Assembly: GCA_022510905.1 (NCBI GenBank) | Contig: JAFLSN010000018.1 | Location: 1 to 46,397 of the forward strand | Reading direction: 5' to 3' | DNA: 46,397 nt | Source of the DNA: Treponema sp. | Lineage (GTDB): Bacteria > Spirochaetota > Spirochaetia > Treponematales > Treponemataceae | Part shown: positions 15,381 through 24,171 of the stretch, in pieces | Layout of the letters: each line of letters opens with the position of its first letter | Position numbering within the stretch: position 1 is the stretch's first letter | Translations under genes and position numbers: made by a program | Notes under the pieces: model-generated | The model's database searches: none | What the model was told of the DNA's origin: nothing | Seen by the model: the letters and a program-made list of their open reading frames with translations, nothing else

Positions 15381-15689
15381 ATGGAATATGATTTTTCCAA
15401 TGCCCAAATCGGGCTTGCTGAAAAAACACGAACCGAACTTCCTCCGTTATACAAAGTGGTGCTTTTTAATGACGACTTCACCACAAAAGACTTTGTAGTC
15501 TCCGTGTTGTGCCATGTGTTCCACAAGACAAAAGAGCAGGCTGTGCAGATTATGGAAAGCGTGCACAAATCCGGAAAAGGTATCGCAGGTGTGTACTCGT
15601 TCGACATTGCGGCAACCCGCGCACAGACCGCCATGCACTATGCACGCCAAGCAGGATTTCCGATGCGCTGCGGACTGGAACAGGACTGA
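15381..15689 (+). CDS. clpS: ClpS N-degron adaptor protein
   Basis: ClpS recognises proteins with N-terminal Leu, Phe, Trp or Tyr and delivers them to ClpA. The 102-residue protein has a short flexible N-terminal extension. The core follows: PPLYKVVLFNDDFTTKDFVV (the NDD of the residue-binding pocket), VLCHVFHKTKEQAVQIMESV, then HKSGKGIAGVYSFDIAATRA. All are canonical. No Shine-Dalgarno site is seen before ATG 15381 and a -10 box ends 6 bases upstream. It is followed 79 bases later by clpA, its partner. Confidence 0.95.
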   Translation: MEYDFSNAQIGLAEKTRTELPPLYKVVLFNDDFTTKDFVVSVLCHVFHKTKEQAVQIMESVHKSGKGIAGVYSFDIAATRAQTAMHYARQAGFPMRCGLEQD

Positions 15690-15768
15690 CAAAAGCCGAG
15701 GCCTGTTCACACAGGGGTACGGCGCGTTCATGCATAACGCAAGTGCTTAATCCTTCAGGGAGGAGCTA

Positions 15769-18153
15769 ATGGATTTTAACGGACTATCCATGGAAATGAG
15801 CAAGGAGCTCAAAGAAATACTGGACGAAGCGCTGCAAAAAGCCACTGCCCTTCATCATGAATACCTTACTCCGGAACATGTACTGTTCGTGGCGCTCGCA
15901 TACAAATCTGTGCGCACTATGCTCGAAGCCGCCAGTGCCGATATTCCGGCAATTTCAAGCTCGCTTGCAGAATATCTGCAAAAACAGGTTCCAAGCGCAA
16001 ACACCTTGGCCGACACGGAAGATCCTTACGAAGAGCTGTTTGCGGACATCTCGCAAAAACCCGTTGAGTCTGTCAAGTTTCAATCGATTTTAGAAAACGC
16101 ATTCATCAATTGCGCTTGCTCAGAAAAGAATCTGGTTGAATTTTCCGATGTGCTCGTGAGCATGTATGACGAACAACATAGCGCATGTTCCTTCATTTTG
16201 AATCACTGCGGAACAGACCGGCTCCGTCTGCTTGAAACTATCACCATGGAGCAGGCCAATCGAAACACGGAACTGTACAATACATTCGCCGACGATGAAC
16301 GCACGCAGCAAGAAGATTCCGGCGAAGGCGAGGACATCTTTCAACCTCAGACTCTCAAAGGAAAAAGTCAGAAAACCTATCTTGAACGTTTTGCGACGGA
16401 TATAACACAGCAAGCCCGAAACGGCCAGCTTGAGCCGCTGGTGGGCCGTGAGGCTGAACTGGAACGCACTGTTCAAATTTTGTGTCGCCGCACCAAAAAC
16501 AATCCACTGCATGTGGGCGATGCAGGAGTAGGAAAAACCGCTATCACCGAAGGACTTGCCACCCGCATTGTGCAAAATCAGGTTCCGGAATTCTTGAAAG
16601 GTTTTTCAGTATATGCACTGGACATGGGCGCACTTTTGGCAGGAACAAAATTCCGTGGTGATTTTGAAGAGCGCCTCAAGCAAATCACAAACGAGCTTCT
16701 GCAAAAAGAAAAAGCCATTCTGTTCATTGACGAAATACACACGATTATCGGAGCAAGCTCTGTGGGAAACGGAACGCTAGATGCTTCAAACTTTTTAAAG
16801 CCTGTGCTTACAAGCGGAAAAATTCGGTGCATCGGTTCCACCACGTTTGAAGAATATTCCAAGATTTTTGAAAAAGACCGGGCACTTGCCAGACGATTCC
16901 AGAAGATTGACATTCTTGAACCGACCTCTTCTGAATGTGTCAAAATTCTTCAGGGGCTTGCCCCAAAATACGAAGCATTTCACCATGTCGTTTATTCCAC
17001 CGAAAGCCTCCAGACCGCAGTAGACCTCGCGGTGCAGCTGCTCCCGGAACGGCGGCTCCCAGACAAAGCAATAGACATCATGGATGAAGCTGGCGCCAGC
17101 GTTAAAATCCGTGCGGCAAAGACAAAACTGCAACAAAAACGCGCACCCATAGTCACCGTGCATACTATTCGCGCGGTGACAGCCCGCATGGCCCGCGTGC
17201 CTGTGGAGCAGGCAAGTCGCTCCGAAAAAGAAAGGCTCCACGATTTGGAAGCCACGCTAGGCAAAAGCATTTTTGGCCAGGACGAAGCAGTGCGGGCAGT
17301 GACGCTCGCCGTAAAAAAATCCCGAGCGGGTTTTCGCAACATGGAACGTCCCGAAGCGGCGTTTCTGTTCGTGGGACCTACGGGTGTAGGAAAAACGGAG
17401 CTGGCCAAGGTGCTTGCAGACACTCTTGGAGAGGCGCTTGTGCGTTTTGACATGAGCGAATACCAGGAGAAGCACACTGTAAGTCGCCTTATCGGTTCTC
17501 CCCCGGGCTACGTGGGTTTTGATGAAGGAGGCCTGCTGACCACTGCGGTACGAAAAAATCCACACGCCATAATTTTGCTTGATGAGATTGAAAAAGCACA
17601 TCCAGATATTTTTAACATCTTGCTGCAAGTGATGGACTACGGCACGCTCACAGACAGCAAAGGCCGCAAAGCTGATTTCCGAAACTGTATGCTGATTATG
17701 ACAAGCAATGCCGGTGCCCGAGACATGGAACGAGGTGCAGTGGGTTTTGAGGGCAGCCTGCACACCCGCGAAAAAAATGACAGAGCCACAGTATTTGAAG
17801 CCGTAGAAAAAACTTTTACGCCGGAATTCCGCAACCGCCTTGACGCAATCATTCCATTTGGACATCTGCAAAAATCGATTGTCCACAATATCGCGCAAAA
17901 AGAAGTGGAAAAAATTAAATCCCGGCTCCGCACAAAAAAAGTCACTCTCATGTTCAGCAATGATGTAATAGAATTTATTGCGGAGCAAGGCTACAGCAAG
18001 GAATTTGGCGCACGAAACATCTCACGCACCGCCGAATCTCTAATAGCCGCACCGCTTGTTGACGAAGTGCTGTTTGGCCGCCTTTGCACAGGAGGCACCG
18101 TTACCGTAACAGTCGCAGACGGTGCCATTTCTTTTGAATACCCGGATTCTTAA
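15769..18153 (+). CDS. clpA: ATP-dependent Clp protease ATP-binding subunit ClpA
   Basis: ClpA is an AAA+ unfoldase that feeds substrates to ClpP. The 794-residue protein has an N-terminal double Clp_N domain, the binding platform for ClpS. Two AAA+ modules follow with Walker A motifs GDAGVGKT (about residues 249-256) and GPTGVGKT (about 536-543). The sensor and arginine regions include GSTTFEEYSKIFEKDRALAR, and the C-terminal domain EQGYSKEFGARNISRTAESL is present. The first Walker region reads HVGDAGVGKT, where LVGEAGVGKT is usual. It lacks the coiled-coil M domain of ClpB/ClpC, which supports ClpA. GGGAGGAG precedes ATG 15769. The gene lies between clpS and aat. Confidence 0.95.
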   Translation: MDFNGLSMEMSKELKEILDEALQKATALHHEYLTPEHVLFVALAYKSVRTMLEAASADIPAISSSLAEYLQKQVPSANTLADTEDPYEELFADISQKPVESVKFQSILENAFINCACSEKNLVEFSDVLVSMYDEQHSACSFILNHCGTDRLRLLETITMEQANRNTELYNTFADDERTQQEDSGEGEDIFQPQTLKGKSQKTYLERFATDITQQARNGQLEPLVGREAELERTVQILCRRTKNNPLHVGDAGVGKTAITEGLATRIVQNQVPEFLKGFSVYALDMGALLAGTKFRGDFEERLKQITNELLQKEKAILFIDEIHTIIGASSVGNGTLDASNFLKPVLTSGKIRCIGSTTFEEYSKIFEKDRALARRFQKIDILEPTSSECVKILQGLAPKYEAFHHVVYSTESLQTAVDLAVQLLPERRLPDKAIDIMDEAGASVKIRAAKTKLQQKRAPIVTVHTIRAVTARMARVPVEQASRSEKERLHDLEATLGKSIFGQDEAVRAVTLAVKKSRAGFRNMERPEAAFLFVGPTGVGKTELAKVLADTLGEALVRFDMSEYQEKHTVSRLIGSPPGYVGFDEGGLLTTAVRKNPHAIILLDEIEKAHPDIFNILLQVMDYGTLTDSKGRKADFRNCMLIMTSNAGARDMERGAVGFEGSLHTREKNDRATVFEAVEKTFTPEFRNRLDAIIPFGHLQKSIVHNIAQKEVEKIKSRLRTKKVTLMFSNDVIEFIAEQGYSKEFGARNISRTAESLIAAPLVDEVLFGRLCTGGTVTVTVADGAISFEYPDS

Positions 18154-18163
18154 AACAAAGAAC

Positions 18164-18928
18164 ATGGCGCTTACACCTGTTGATCAGCAAAATCCTAAAA
18201 GCCACTCGATTAACACGGATACAGTCCTGGTATTTCCGGAGCCGGGCTCGGTAGTGCCGGTTAAAAACATATGCCTCGCAACAAAAGACATTCCTCTGCA
18301 ACTTTTGTATTCAGCATACATGCAGGGAGTATTTCCATGGTTCAATGAAGATGAAGGCGAACCGGTATTGTGGTACAGCCCAAACCCGCGTTTCTGTCTT
18401 CCAGTGGAACTGTTCCATGTGCCCAAACGCATTGAACGTTTTTTAAAACACACGCCGTACACATACACCATGAACCGATGCTTCCGCACAGTAATGGAGA
18501 ACTGCCGCGACATGAGCCGCAGAGGTCAGGACGGTTCATGGATTGGACACAAAATGATTGACGCATACGAAGCCTTTCACCAAGAGGGATTTGCACACAG
18601 TGTTGAAGCCTGGCACAACGGCGTTTTGGTCGGCGGTTTGTACGGAGTGTTGATGGGCAGCGTATTCTGCGGAGAATCCATGTTCACCACGGAAAGCGAC
18701 AGCTCAAAATCAGCGTTCGTGCTTTTTATGAAGGCCTTTACAGCCTGCGGAGGAAAACTGCTCGACAGTCAGGTCTACACAGACAATATAGCCCGCTACG
18801 GTGCACGGAACATCAGCCGCGATGCCTTTTTGAGACTTGAACAAAAAGCGCTGCGTGTTCCACTCACGGGAAACCTTTTTAACACTTTTGAAGAGCTGGC
18901 TTCCTCCTGCGGAACAGAAAGGGCATAA
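18164..18928 (+). CDS. aat: Leucyl/phenylalanyl-tRNA--protein transferase
   Basis: Aat adds Leu or Phe to proteins with N-terminal Lys or Arg, creating the primary N-degron read by ClpS. Family signatures are MQGVFPWFNEDEGEPVLWYS, then PNPRFCLPVELFHVPK, DGSWIGHKMIDAYEAFHQEG, AHSVEAWHNGVLVGGLYGVL, GSVFCGESMFTTESDSSKSA and LLDSQVYTDNIARYGARNIS. The gene begins 10 bases after the clpA stop. ATG 18164 lacks a clear ribosome site; GTG 18122, overlapping clpA, is an alternative start. From 18164 the length is 254 residues, slightly longer than E. coli Aat because of an N-terminal extension. It is probably co-transcribed with clpA. Confidence 0.95.
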   Translation: MALTPVDQQNPKSHSINTDTVLVFPEPGSVVPVKNICLATKDIPLQLLYSAYMQGVFPWFNEDEGEPVLWYSPNPRFCLPVELFHVPKRIERFLKHTPYTYTMNRCFRTVMENCRDMSRRGQDGSWIGHKMIDAYEAFHQEGFAHSVEAWHNGVLVGGLYGVLMGSVFCGESMFTTESDSSKSAFVLFMKAFTACGGKLLDSQVYTDNIARYGARNISRDAFLRLEQKALRVPLTGNLFNTFEELASSCGTERA

Positions 18929-18939
18929 AGCACATGCCG

Positions 18940-19209
18940 CTAGATGCGGTGCATTTCTGAAAACACTTTTTCATTCATCACGTTGACTTCAACACCAAAA
19001 CTGGCGCATTCTGCGGTTAATTCACCACGGGCCTCGTCTATTGAACGGTCGGCGTTGTCAAAATCAGCCATCATCATCATCACAAAATTACCACTCAAAA
19101 TAGTCTGGGTAATGTCCACAATGTTGATGGAATGCTGGGCAAGGTAGGCCGACACTTTTGCGATGATGCCCACTTTGTCGCCACCAACTACGGTAATGAT
19201 TGCTTTCAT
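18940..19209 (-). CDS. ACT domain protein (UPF0237 type)
   Basis: The 89-residue protein is a single ACT domain: MKAIITVVGGDKVGIIAKVS, then YLAQHSINIVDITQTILSGN, then FVMMMMADFDN. It matches the small stand-alone ACT proteins of the UPF0237 group, which are thought to bind amino acids or similar ligands as dimers; no partner enzyme is nearby. There is no Shine-Dalgarno site before ATG 19209, and a -10 box ends 6 bases upstream. It converges with aat, leaving 11 bases between the stops. Confidence 0.9.
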   Translation of the reverse strand: MKAIITVVGGDKVGIIAKVSAYLAQHSINIVDITQTILSGNFVMMMMADFDNADRSIDEARGELTAECASFGVEVNVMNEKVFSEMHRI

Positions 19210-19215
19210 GCCATT

Positions 19216-19245
19216 ATTTTACCGCACAGTGCACCCGTATTGCAA
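19216..19245 (-). promoter_or_regulatory. Promoter of the ACT gene, abutting its start
   Basis: Minus strand: TTGCAA (19245-19240), 18 bp, TAAAAT (19221-19216), six bases, then ATG 19209. Confidence 0.6.
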
Positions 19246-19302
19246 GGCCGTAAAAATGCCAAATATCCACATCTCCCGAAATAAATCCATGCAAAATATT
19301 TT

Positions 19303-19790
19303 GGCTTTTGACTAGGTAAAAACCAGCATTCCCTGATCAACACACCCCACCGCAGAAGCATGGCTCCAAGCACGTGCGGCGTTTCGTCACACGCATTGTT
19401 GATGTTTTTTCAATCGTGCTGCTACAGACCCATGTACAGCACTAAGATTGCTTTGCTACCGTTTTGCCCAGATTACTTCTCACCTGATCCGCCCGGCGCA
19501 GAAGCGAGCAGCACCACGGAAGCAAGTCCCTGTGCCTGTGGTTGCAGCGTCACCACTTGAAACTCCGTTGCGAGTGCGCGCTCCTTCAAGCTCAGTACAA
19601 ATACGACAGGTTCACCAACAATACGTATAGCAGACTTGCCAGTACAAGATGCAACAGAGGTCCCCGCGCTTGAGAAACCCGAACACCAATGCCTTTCCCG
19701 TCGCCATGCGCAGGAAGCCGTAGCAGCAGCCGGTGGTGTTGCCCTTCATGCCGCATATGTCCGTCGCCGCAAAGTCGTTCTCAGAACATA
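19303..19790 (-). mobile_element. Decayed IS1595-family element (copy 1)
   Basis: On the minus strand, bases about 19790-19640 encode an IS1595/IS1016-type transposase fragment: DICGMKGNTTGCCYGFLRM, then ATGKALVFGFLKRGDL. The AxGKxxVFGxxKRG stretch is a hallmark of the DDE_Tnp_IS1595 core. The frame soon stops and the remainder is not coding. The outer 43 bp (19303-19346, beginning GGCTTTTGACT) match the end of the second remnant at 33993-33952 in about 36 of 42 positions, so this is probably one terminus. The other terminus was not found. It occupies most of the 19210-19890 gap. Confidence 0.7.
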
Positions 19791-19894
19791 AAAAACCTTG
19801 TTCCGCTTTTACGTTGTAAGTCTTTGCCGGCCACTACTTAACCACTGTTCAGGATGATTTAACTAGTCACGGGCCAACATTTTTTACAATATTA

Positions 19895-19924
19895 TTGACG
19901 TTTTTAACCTGATTTTAGTATCTT
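19895..19924 (+). promoter_or_regulatory. grpE promoter
   Basis: TTGACG (19895-19900), 18 bp, TATCTT (19919-19924). No CIRCE inverted repeat (TTAGCACTC type) is visible around it. Confidence 0.55.
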
Positions 19925-19999
19925 ACAGGTAAGCATGAGTTGCGTGCAGACATGAATGGTGTGCGTGGCAGCTGGTGCATTTCAACGCAGGAATATGCA

Positions 20000-20641
20000 A
20001 TGAACGAAGAAGAACAGAACAAAACCGGCTTTGCGCAGGAAGACCAGACAGAGCAGTCGGAACAGCTCGATAACGAGCAGGAACCTTCAGAGCCACTGAC
20101 AGAGCTGGAACAGGCAAACGCAAAAATCGCCGAGCTCCGCTCACAGCTTGAAGAAAAAACCAAAGAATGCGACGACTTTAAGGATCGGTACCTCCGCAGT
20201 GTGGCAGATTTTCAGAACCTCAGAAAACGAGCAATGCAAGAAAAACAGGAGGCGTTTGATTACGGCAACGCAGGGCTTTTAAAAGACCTGCTCGACAGCC
20301 TTGACAACTTTGACCGCACGGTTGAAGCCGCAGCCGTAGCAACCGACCCAAAAGCCATTGCCGACGGCGTTACGATGATAAACAAAGGCTTGGTCAGTAT
20401 GCTTGAAAACAAGTACAACCTTGTCGCCTACGGTGCCGTGGGAGACACCTTTGACCCTGACATCCACGAAGCCATCGGAAAGAGCGATGACCCCGTGGCC
20501 GAGCCGGTTCTAAAAGAAGTGTACATGAAAGGCTACAAGCTTAAAGACCGCGTGATTCGCCATGCAAAAGTAATGGTGAGTATGCCAGACGGTACCGTTT
20601 CCACAGAACCAGAAACGCCACCTGATGGAGCGGATTCATAG
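20000..20641 (+). CDS. grpE: Nucleotide exchange factor GrpE
   Basis: GrpE releases ADP from DnaK. The 213-residue protein has an acidic, Gln/Glu-rich N-terminus and a long coiled coil (LEQANAKIAELRSQLEEKTK, then ECDDFKDRYLRSVADFQNLR). The C-terminal beta domain is GDTFDPDIHEAIGKSDDP, then VLKEVYMKGYKLKDRVIRHA with the family signature. The start at ATG 20000 follows CAGGA; two upstream in-frame ATGs lack ribosome sites. It leads the grpE-dnaK-dnaJ cluster. hrcA, which often precedes grpE, is absent here; the upstream space holds a decayed IS. Confidence 0.95.
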   Translation: MNEEEQNKTGFAQEDQTEQSEQLDNEQEPSEPLTELEQANAKIAELRSQLEEKTKECDDFKDRYLRSVADFQNLRKRAMQEKQEAFDYGNAGLLKDLLDSLDNFDRTVEAAAVATDPKAIADGVTMINKGLVSMLENKYNLVAYGAVGDTFDPDIHEAIGKSDDPVAEPVLKEVYMKGYKLKDRVIRHAKVMVSMPDGTVSTEPETPPDGADS

Positions 20642-20752
20642 GAATGGCACCGCCGATTTCCGGTCAGGAATTCAGCAAAAAAGAATATTGCCGGGTTCTA
20701 TCAAGAACACGGTTTAAATAAAAACGAAAAAGTTTTGTACAAGGAGCATAGT

Positions 20753-22678
20753 ATGGGAAAAATTATCGGAATTGACTTAGGAACAACAAACTCGTGTGTC
20801 GCCGTCATGGAAAACGGCACGCCAACAGTTATCCAGAATGAAGATGGAGGCCGCACCACGCCGTCCATCGTGGGTTTTACCGCGAAGGGTGACCGCATTG
20901 TGGGTCTGCCTGCAAAAAACCAGATTCTCACCAACCCAAAGAACACGGTATATTCAGTAAAACGTCTGATTGGCCACCGTTACAATGAATTGAAGGGTGA
21001 ATCTTTAAAACTGCCGTACACCATCATTGACCATGGAGATGATGTGCGTGTGCAGGTGGAAGAGAACGGTGAAAAAAAGGAATTCAGCCCGCAGGAAATC
21101 AGCGCATTCATTCTGCAAAAAATGAAGAAAACCGCCGAAGACTATCTGGGCGAACCTGTCACCGAAGCTGTCATAACGGTGCCTGCCTATTTCAACGATG
21201 CACAGCGGCAAGCCACCAAAGACGCGGGCAAAATCGCAGGTCTCGATGTAAAGCGCATAATCAACGAGCCCACTGCAGCCGCACTTGCATTTGGCTTCAA
21301 CAAGGAACAAAAGAGCGAAAAGATTATCGCCGTGTATGACCTTGGTGGAGGCACATTCGATATTTCAATCCTTGAGTTGGGTGATGGAGTGTTTGAGGTG
21401 AAAAGCACAAACGGCAACACCCATCTTGGTGGAGACGACTGGGATCGCAGCATTGTCAACTGGCTCATTTCACAGTTCAAGGCCGACACCGGCATAGATT
21501 TGACCGGAGACCCCATGGCAATGCAGCGTCTGCGTGAAGCGGCAGAAAACGCGAAAATTTCACTTTCAAACCAGACCACAGTTGACATCAACCTGCCTTT
21601 TATTACAGCTGATGCATCAGGCGCAAAACATCTGCAAAAAAGCCTGTCCCGCGCCCAGTTTGAAAACATGACTGACGAGCTGTTCGAAGCCACCCGCGAG
21701 CCGTGCCTTAAGGCCATGAAAGACGCAGATATTTCAGCTGACAAAATTGACGAAGTACTGCTTGTAGGCGGTTCCAGCCGCATGCCCAAAGTGCAGGAAA
21801 TCGTCAAGAGCATTTTTGGCAAAGAAGGAAGCCGTTCAGTAAACCCTGACGAAGCAGTTGCAATCGGCGCGGCAATTCAAGGCGGTGTCTTGGGCGGAGA
21901 TGTCAAAGACGTGCTGCTCTTGGATGTGACCCCGCTCAGCCTTGGTATCGAAACAATGGGCGGAGTGATGACAAAACTCATCAACCGCAACACCACAATT
22001 CCTACCAAGAAAAGCCAGGTATTCTCAACCGCCGCTGACGGCCAGACTGCGGTGACAATTCACGTACTGCAAGGTGAACGCGAAATGGCGGCGCAGAACC
22101 GCACCCTCGGCAATTTTGACCTCGTGGGCATTCCACCTGCTCCACGTGGCGTTCCTCAGATAGAAGTCACGTTTGATATTGACGCCAACGGCATTGTGAA
22201 AGTATCTGCCAAGGATTTGGGCACCGGCAAGGAGCAGAAGATTCAGATACAGAACTCCAGCGGACTTTCCGAAGAAGAAATCAACCGCATGGTCAAAGAC
22301 GCAGAAGCCAACGCCGAAAGTGACAAAAAGAAGCGCGAAGCGATTGATGCAAAAAATGAAGCTGACAGCCTTGTGTATTCCACCGAAAAAACACTCAAGG
22401 ATTTTGGTGACAAGGTGAATGCGTCTGACAAAGGTGCCATCGAGTCCGCGTTGAATGAACTCAAAGAGGCGCTCAAAGGCGACAACACCGAAGACATCAA
22501 GAAAAAGACCGAAGCGCTCAAACAGGCTTCATACAAGATTGCCGAAGAAATGTACAAGGCGCAGGCAGCCCAGCAAGGTGCATCAGGTGGAGCAGGGCAA
22601 AATACAGGCGCAGGAGATTCTGGCTCCCAAACGGGGCAGTCCGAAGATGTGCAGTACGAGGTGCATGACGACAAATAA
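20753..22678 (+). CDS. dnaK: Molecular chaperone DnaK (Hsp70)
   Basis: The 641-residue DnaK has the nucleotide-binding domain signatures [51 protein letters not shown] and [20 protein letters not shown]. The linker is [18 protein letters not shown], followed by a substrate-binding domain and a helical lid. The extreme tail is Gly/Gln-rich and acidic. AAGGAG is 8 bases before ATG 20753. It lies 111 bases after grpE and ends with a strong terminator at 22706, so dnaJ has its own promoter. Confidence 0.98.
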   Translation: MGKIIGIDLGTTNSCVAVMENGTPTVIQNEDGGRTTPSIVGFTAKGDRIVGLPAKNQILTNPKNTVYSVKRLIGHRYNELKGESLKLPYTIIDHGDDVRVQVEENGEKKEFSPQEISAFILQKMKKTAEDYLGEPVTEAVITVPAYFNDAQRQATKDAGKIAGLDVKRIINEPTAAALAFGFNKEQKSEKIIAVYDLGGGTFDISILELGDGVFEVKSTNGNTHLGGDDWDRSIVNWLISQFKADTGIDLTGDPMAMQRLREAAENAKISLSNQTTVDINLPFITADASGAKHLQKSLSRAQFENMTDELFEATREPCLKAMKDADISADKIDEVLLVGGSSRMPKVQEIVKSIFGKEGSRSVNPDEAVAIGAAIQGGVLGGDVKDVLLLDVTPLSLGIETMGGVMTKLINRNTTIPTKKSQVFSTAADGQTAVTIHVLQGEREMAAQNRTLGNFDLVGIPPAPRGVPQIEVTFDIDANGIVKVSAKDLGTGKEQKIQIQNSSGLSEEEINRMVKDAEANAESDKKKREAIDAKNEADSLVYSTEKTLKDFGDKVNASDKGAIESALNELKEALKGDNTEDIKKKTEALKQASYKIAEEMYKAQAAQQGASGGAGQNTGAGDSGSQTGQSEDVQYEVHDDK

Positions 22679-22705
22679 AATGCACGGTGCATTGTATTGA
22701 ACCAG

Positions 22706-22741
22706 AAAAGGCGGGTCTTTTAAACAAAGGCCCGCCTTTTT
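22706..22741 (+). terminator. Rho-independent terminator after dnaK
   Basis: A perfect 10-bp stem, AAAAGGCGGG (22706-22715) / CCCGCCTTTT (22731-22740), is followed by a T-run. Confidence 0.93.
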
Positions 22742-22775
22742 GTGTCTAAACGTCCGCAGGTCTGTTCGATTTTTA

Positions 22776-22804
22776 TTTACTAATCCGTTGATTTTTTGTA
22801 TATT
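22776..22804 (+). promoter_or_regulatory. dnaJ promoter
   Basis: TTTACT (22776-22781), 17 bp, TATATT (22799-22804). A leader of about 130 nt would precede dnaJ. Confidence 0.5.
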
Positions 22805-22942
22805 GAAAGCAAAGAATTCTGGAAGCGGAACATGCGGCCGTGTGTGCAAGGCATACCTTTGGCAACGCAGCTCCGATTCACTTTACACCGCTGAATGTGC
22901 AATGGCAAGTGCAGGACAACACATTCACAATGGAAAACGAAC

Positions 22943-24142
22943 ATGGCTAACAAGCGAGATTATTACGAAGTTTTGGGCCTTGATAAAAGCGCCGACAAAG
23001 ATGCAATCAAAAAAGCATACCGCAAACTTGCAGTCAAGTACCATCCTGACCGCAATCCCGGGAACAAAGAAGCCGAAGAAAAATTCAAGGAAGCCACAGA
23101 AGCATACGAAGTCCTAAGCGACGAACAAAAGCGCCCGATATACGATCAATACGGATTTGCCGGCCTCGAAGGGATGGGAAGCGGCGGCCAAGGATACAGT
23201 CATGCATTCCACGATTTCAGCGACCTGTTCGGCGGCAGCGAAGGCTGGTTCAGCAATATCTTTGGCGGCAGCGAAGGCTGGTTCAGCAATATCTTTGGCG
23301 GCAGCGAAGGCGGAGACAGAAGCTTTTTTGAAAACATGGGAGGCTCGTTCCGTAGCTCCCGTTCAAACCGGAATACTGGCGATGGTACAGACATTCGGGC
23401 CGACATCAGCATCGGCTTTAAGAATGCTGTCTATGGCTGCAAGGTTGACGTGCATTTTACACATGCTGAATTATGCTCCACTTGCAATGGCACAGGTGGC
23501 GAAGCGGGTTCCACAAGAAAAACCTGTCCATCATGCCACGGAATGGGACAAATCAGAAGAAGCATCAACTATTTTTCCCTACAGCAACCTTGCCCCACAT
23601 GCAGCGCCAAAGGCACGATTATTGACAAACCATGCCACACATGCCATGGTTCTGGTGTGCAGGAAAAGAAGAAAGTTGCAACCATTACCATTCCTGCGGG
23701 CACAGACAACGGCGAACGAATAGAGTGCAAGAACCTGGGAAATGCAGGCATAAACGGAGGCAAAAACGGTTCGCTCGTTGTTGTTGTACATGTTGAAGGG
23801 GATCAATATTTTGAACGCGACGGCAACGACCTGCTCTGCGTGGTGCCAATCAGCATGTCGCAAGCCGTGCTAGGTTCCGAAATTACAATTACGGGCCTTG
23901 ACGGCAAAAAAATCACCATACATGTACCAGCGGGAACCACAAACGGAAAACAGGTGCTGATTCGAGGCGAAGGAGTGCCACACAGAGGCTCCAACCGCAA
24001 GGGCGATCTTTCTGTGCATTTTGTGGTGCAGCTTCCAACAAAACTTACAAGGGAACAGGCAGCTGTAATGGAACAATACGCCAAGCTTGAAAACGCAACA
24101 AAAACACCATCGCTCATACCGCTCGCCTCTCTTACGCGGTAA
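22943..24142 (+). CDS. dnaJ: Chaperone protein DnaJ
   Basis: This full-length DnaJ of 399 residues stimulates DnaK and binds unfolded proteins. The J domain ([20 protein letters not shown], then YHPDRNPGN with HPD) is followed by a Gly/Phe linker that carries a tandem 11-residue duplication ([11 protein letters not shown]). The zinc region has four modules [24 protein letters not shown] and CHTCHGSG; the third departs from CxxCxGxG at the glycine. The two C-terminal beta domains follow ([20 protein letters not shown] and [20 protein letters not shown]). The start at ATG 22943 follows GGAAAA; the upstream in-frame ATG is not protein-like. Confidence 0.97.
   Translation: MANKRDYYEVLGLDKSADKDAIKKAYRKLAVKYHPDRNPGNKEAEEKFKEATEAYEVLSDEQKRPIYDQYGFAGLEGMGSGGQGYSHAFHDFSDLFGGSEGWFSNIFGGSEGWFSNIFGGSEGGDRSFFENMGGSFRSSRSNRNTGDGTDIRADISIGFKNAVYGCKVDVHFTHAELCSTCNGTGGEAGSTRKTCPSCHGMGQIRRSINYFSLQQPCPTCSAKGTIIDKPCHTCHGSGVQEKKKVATITIPAGTDNGERIECKNLGNAGINGGKNGSLVVVVHVEGDQYFERDGNDLLCVVPISMSQAVLGSEITITGLDGKKITIHVPAGTTNGKQVLIRGEGVPHRGSNRKGDLSVHFVVQLPTKLTREQAAVMEQYAKLENATKTPSLIPLASLTR
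23228..23311 (+). repeat. 33-bp in-frame tandem duplication in dnaJ
   Basis: The unit starting TTCGGCGGCAGCGAAGGC at 23228-23260 is repeated at 23261-23293 with one difference, and its first 18 bp again at 23294-23311. It adds two [11 protein letters not shown] copies to the Gly/Phe linker without changing frame. Confidence 0.95.
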
Positions 24143-24171
24143 AACAGCCGCACCATCAAAAGGAGTTTTGC

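Noticed and set aside
19800..20752. CIRCE element controlling grpE or dnaK
   Set aside because: I looked for the TTAGCACTC-N9-GAGTGCTAA repeat upstream of grpE, dnaK and dnaJ and found none.
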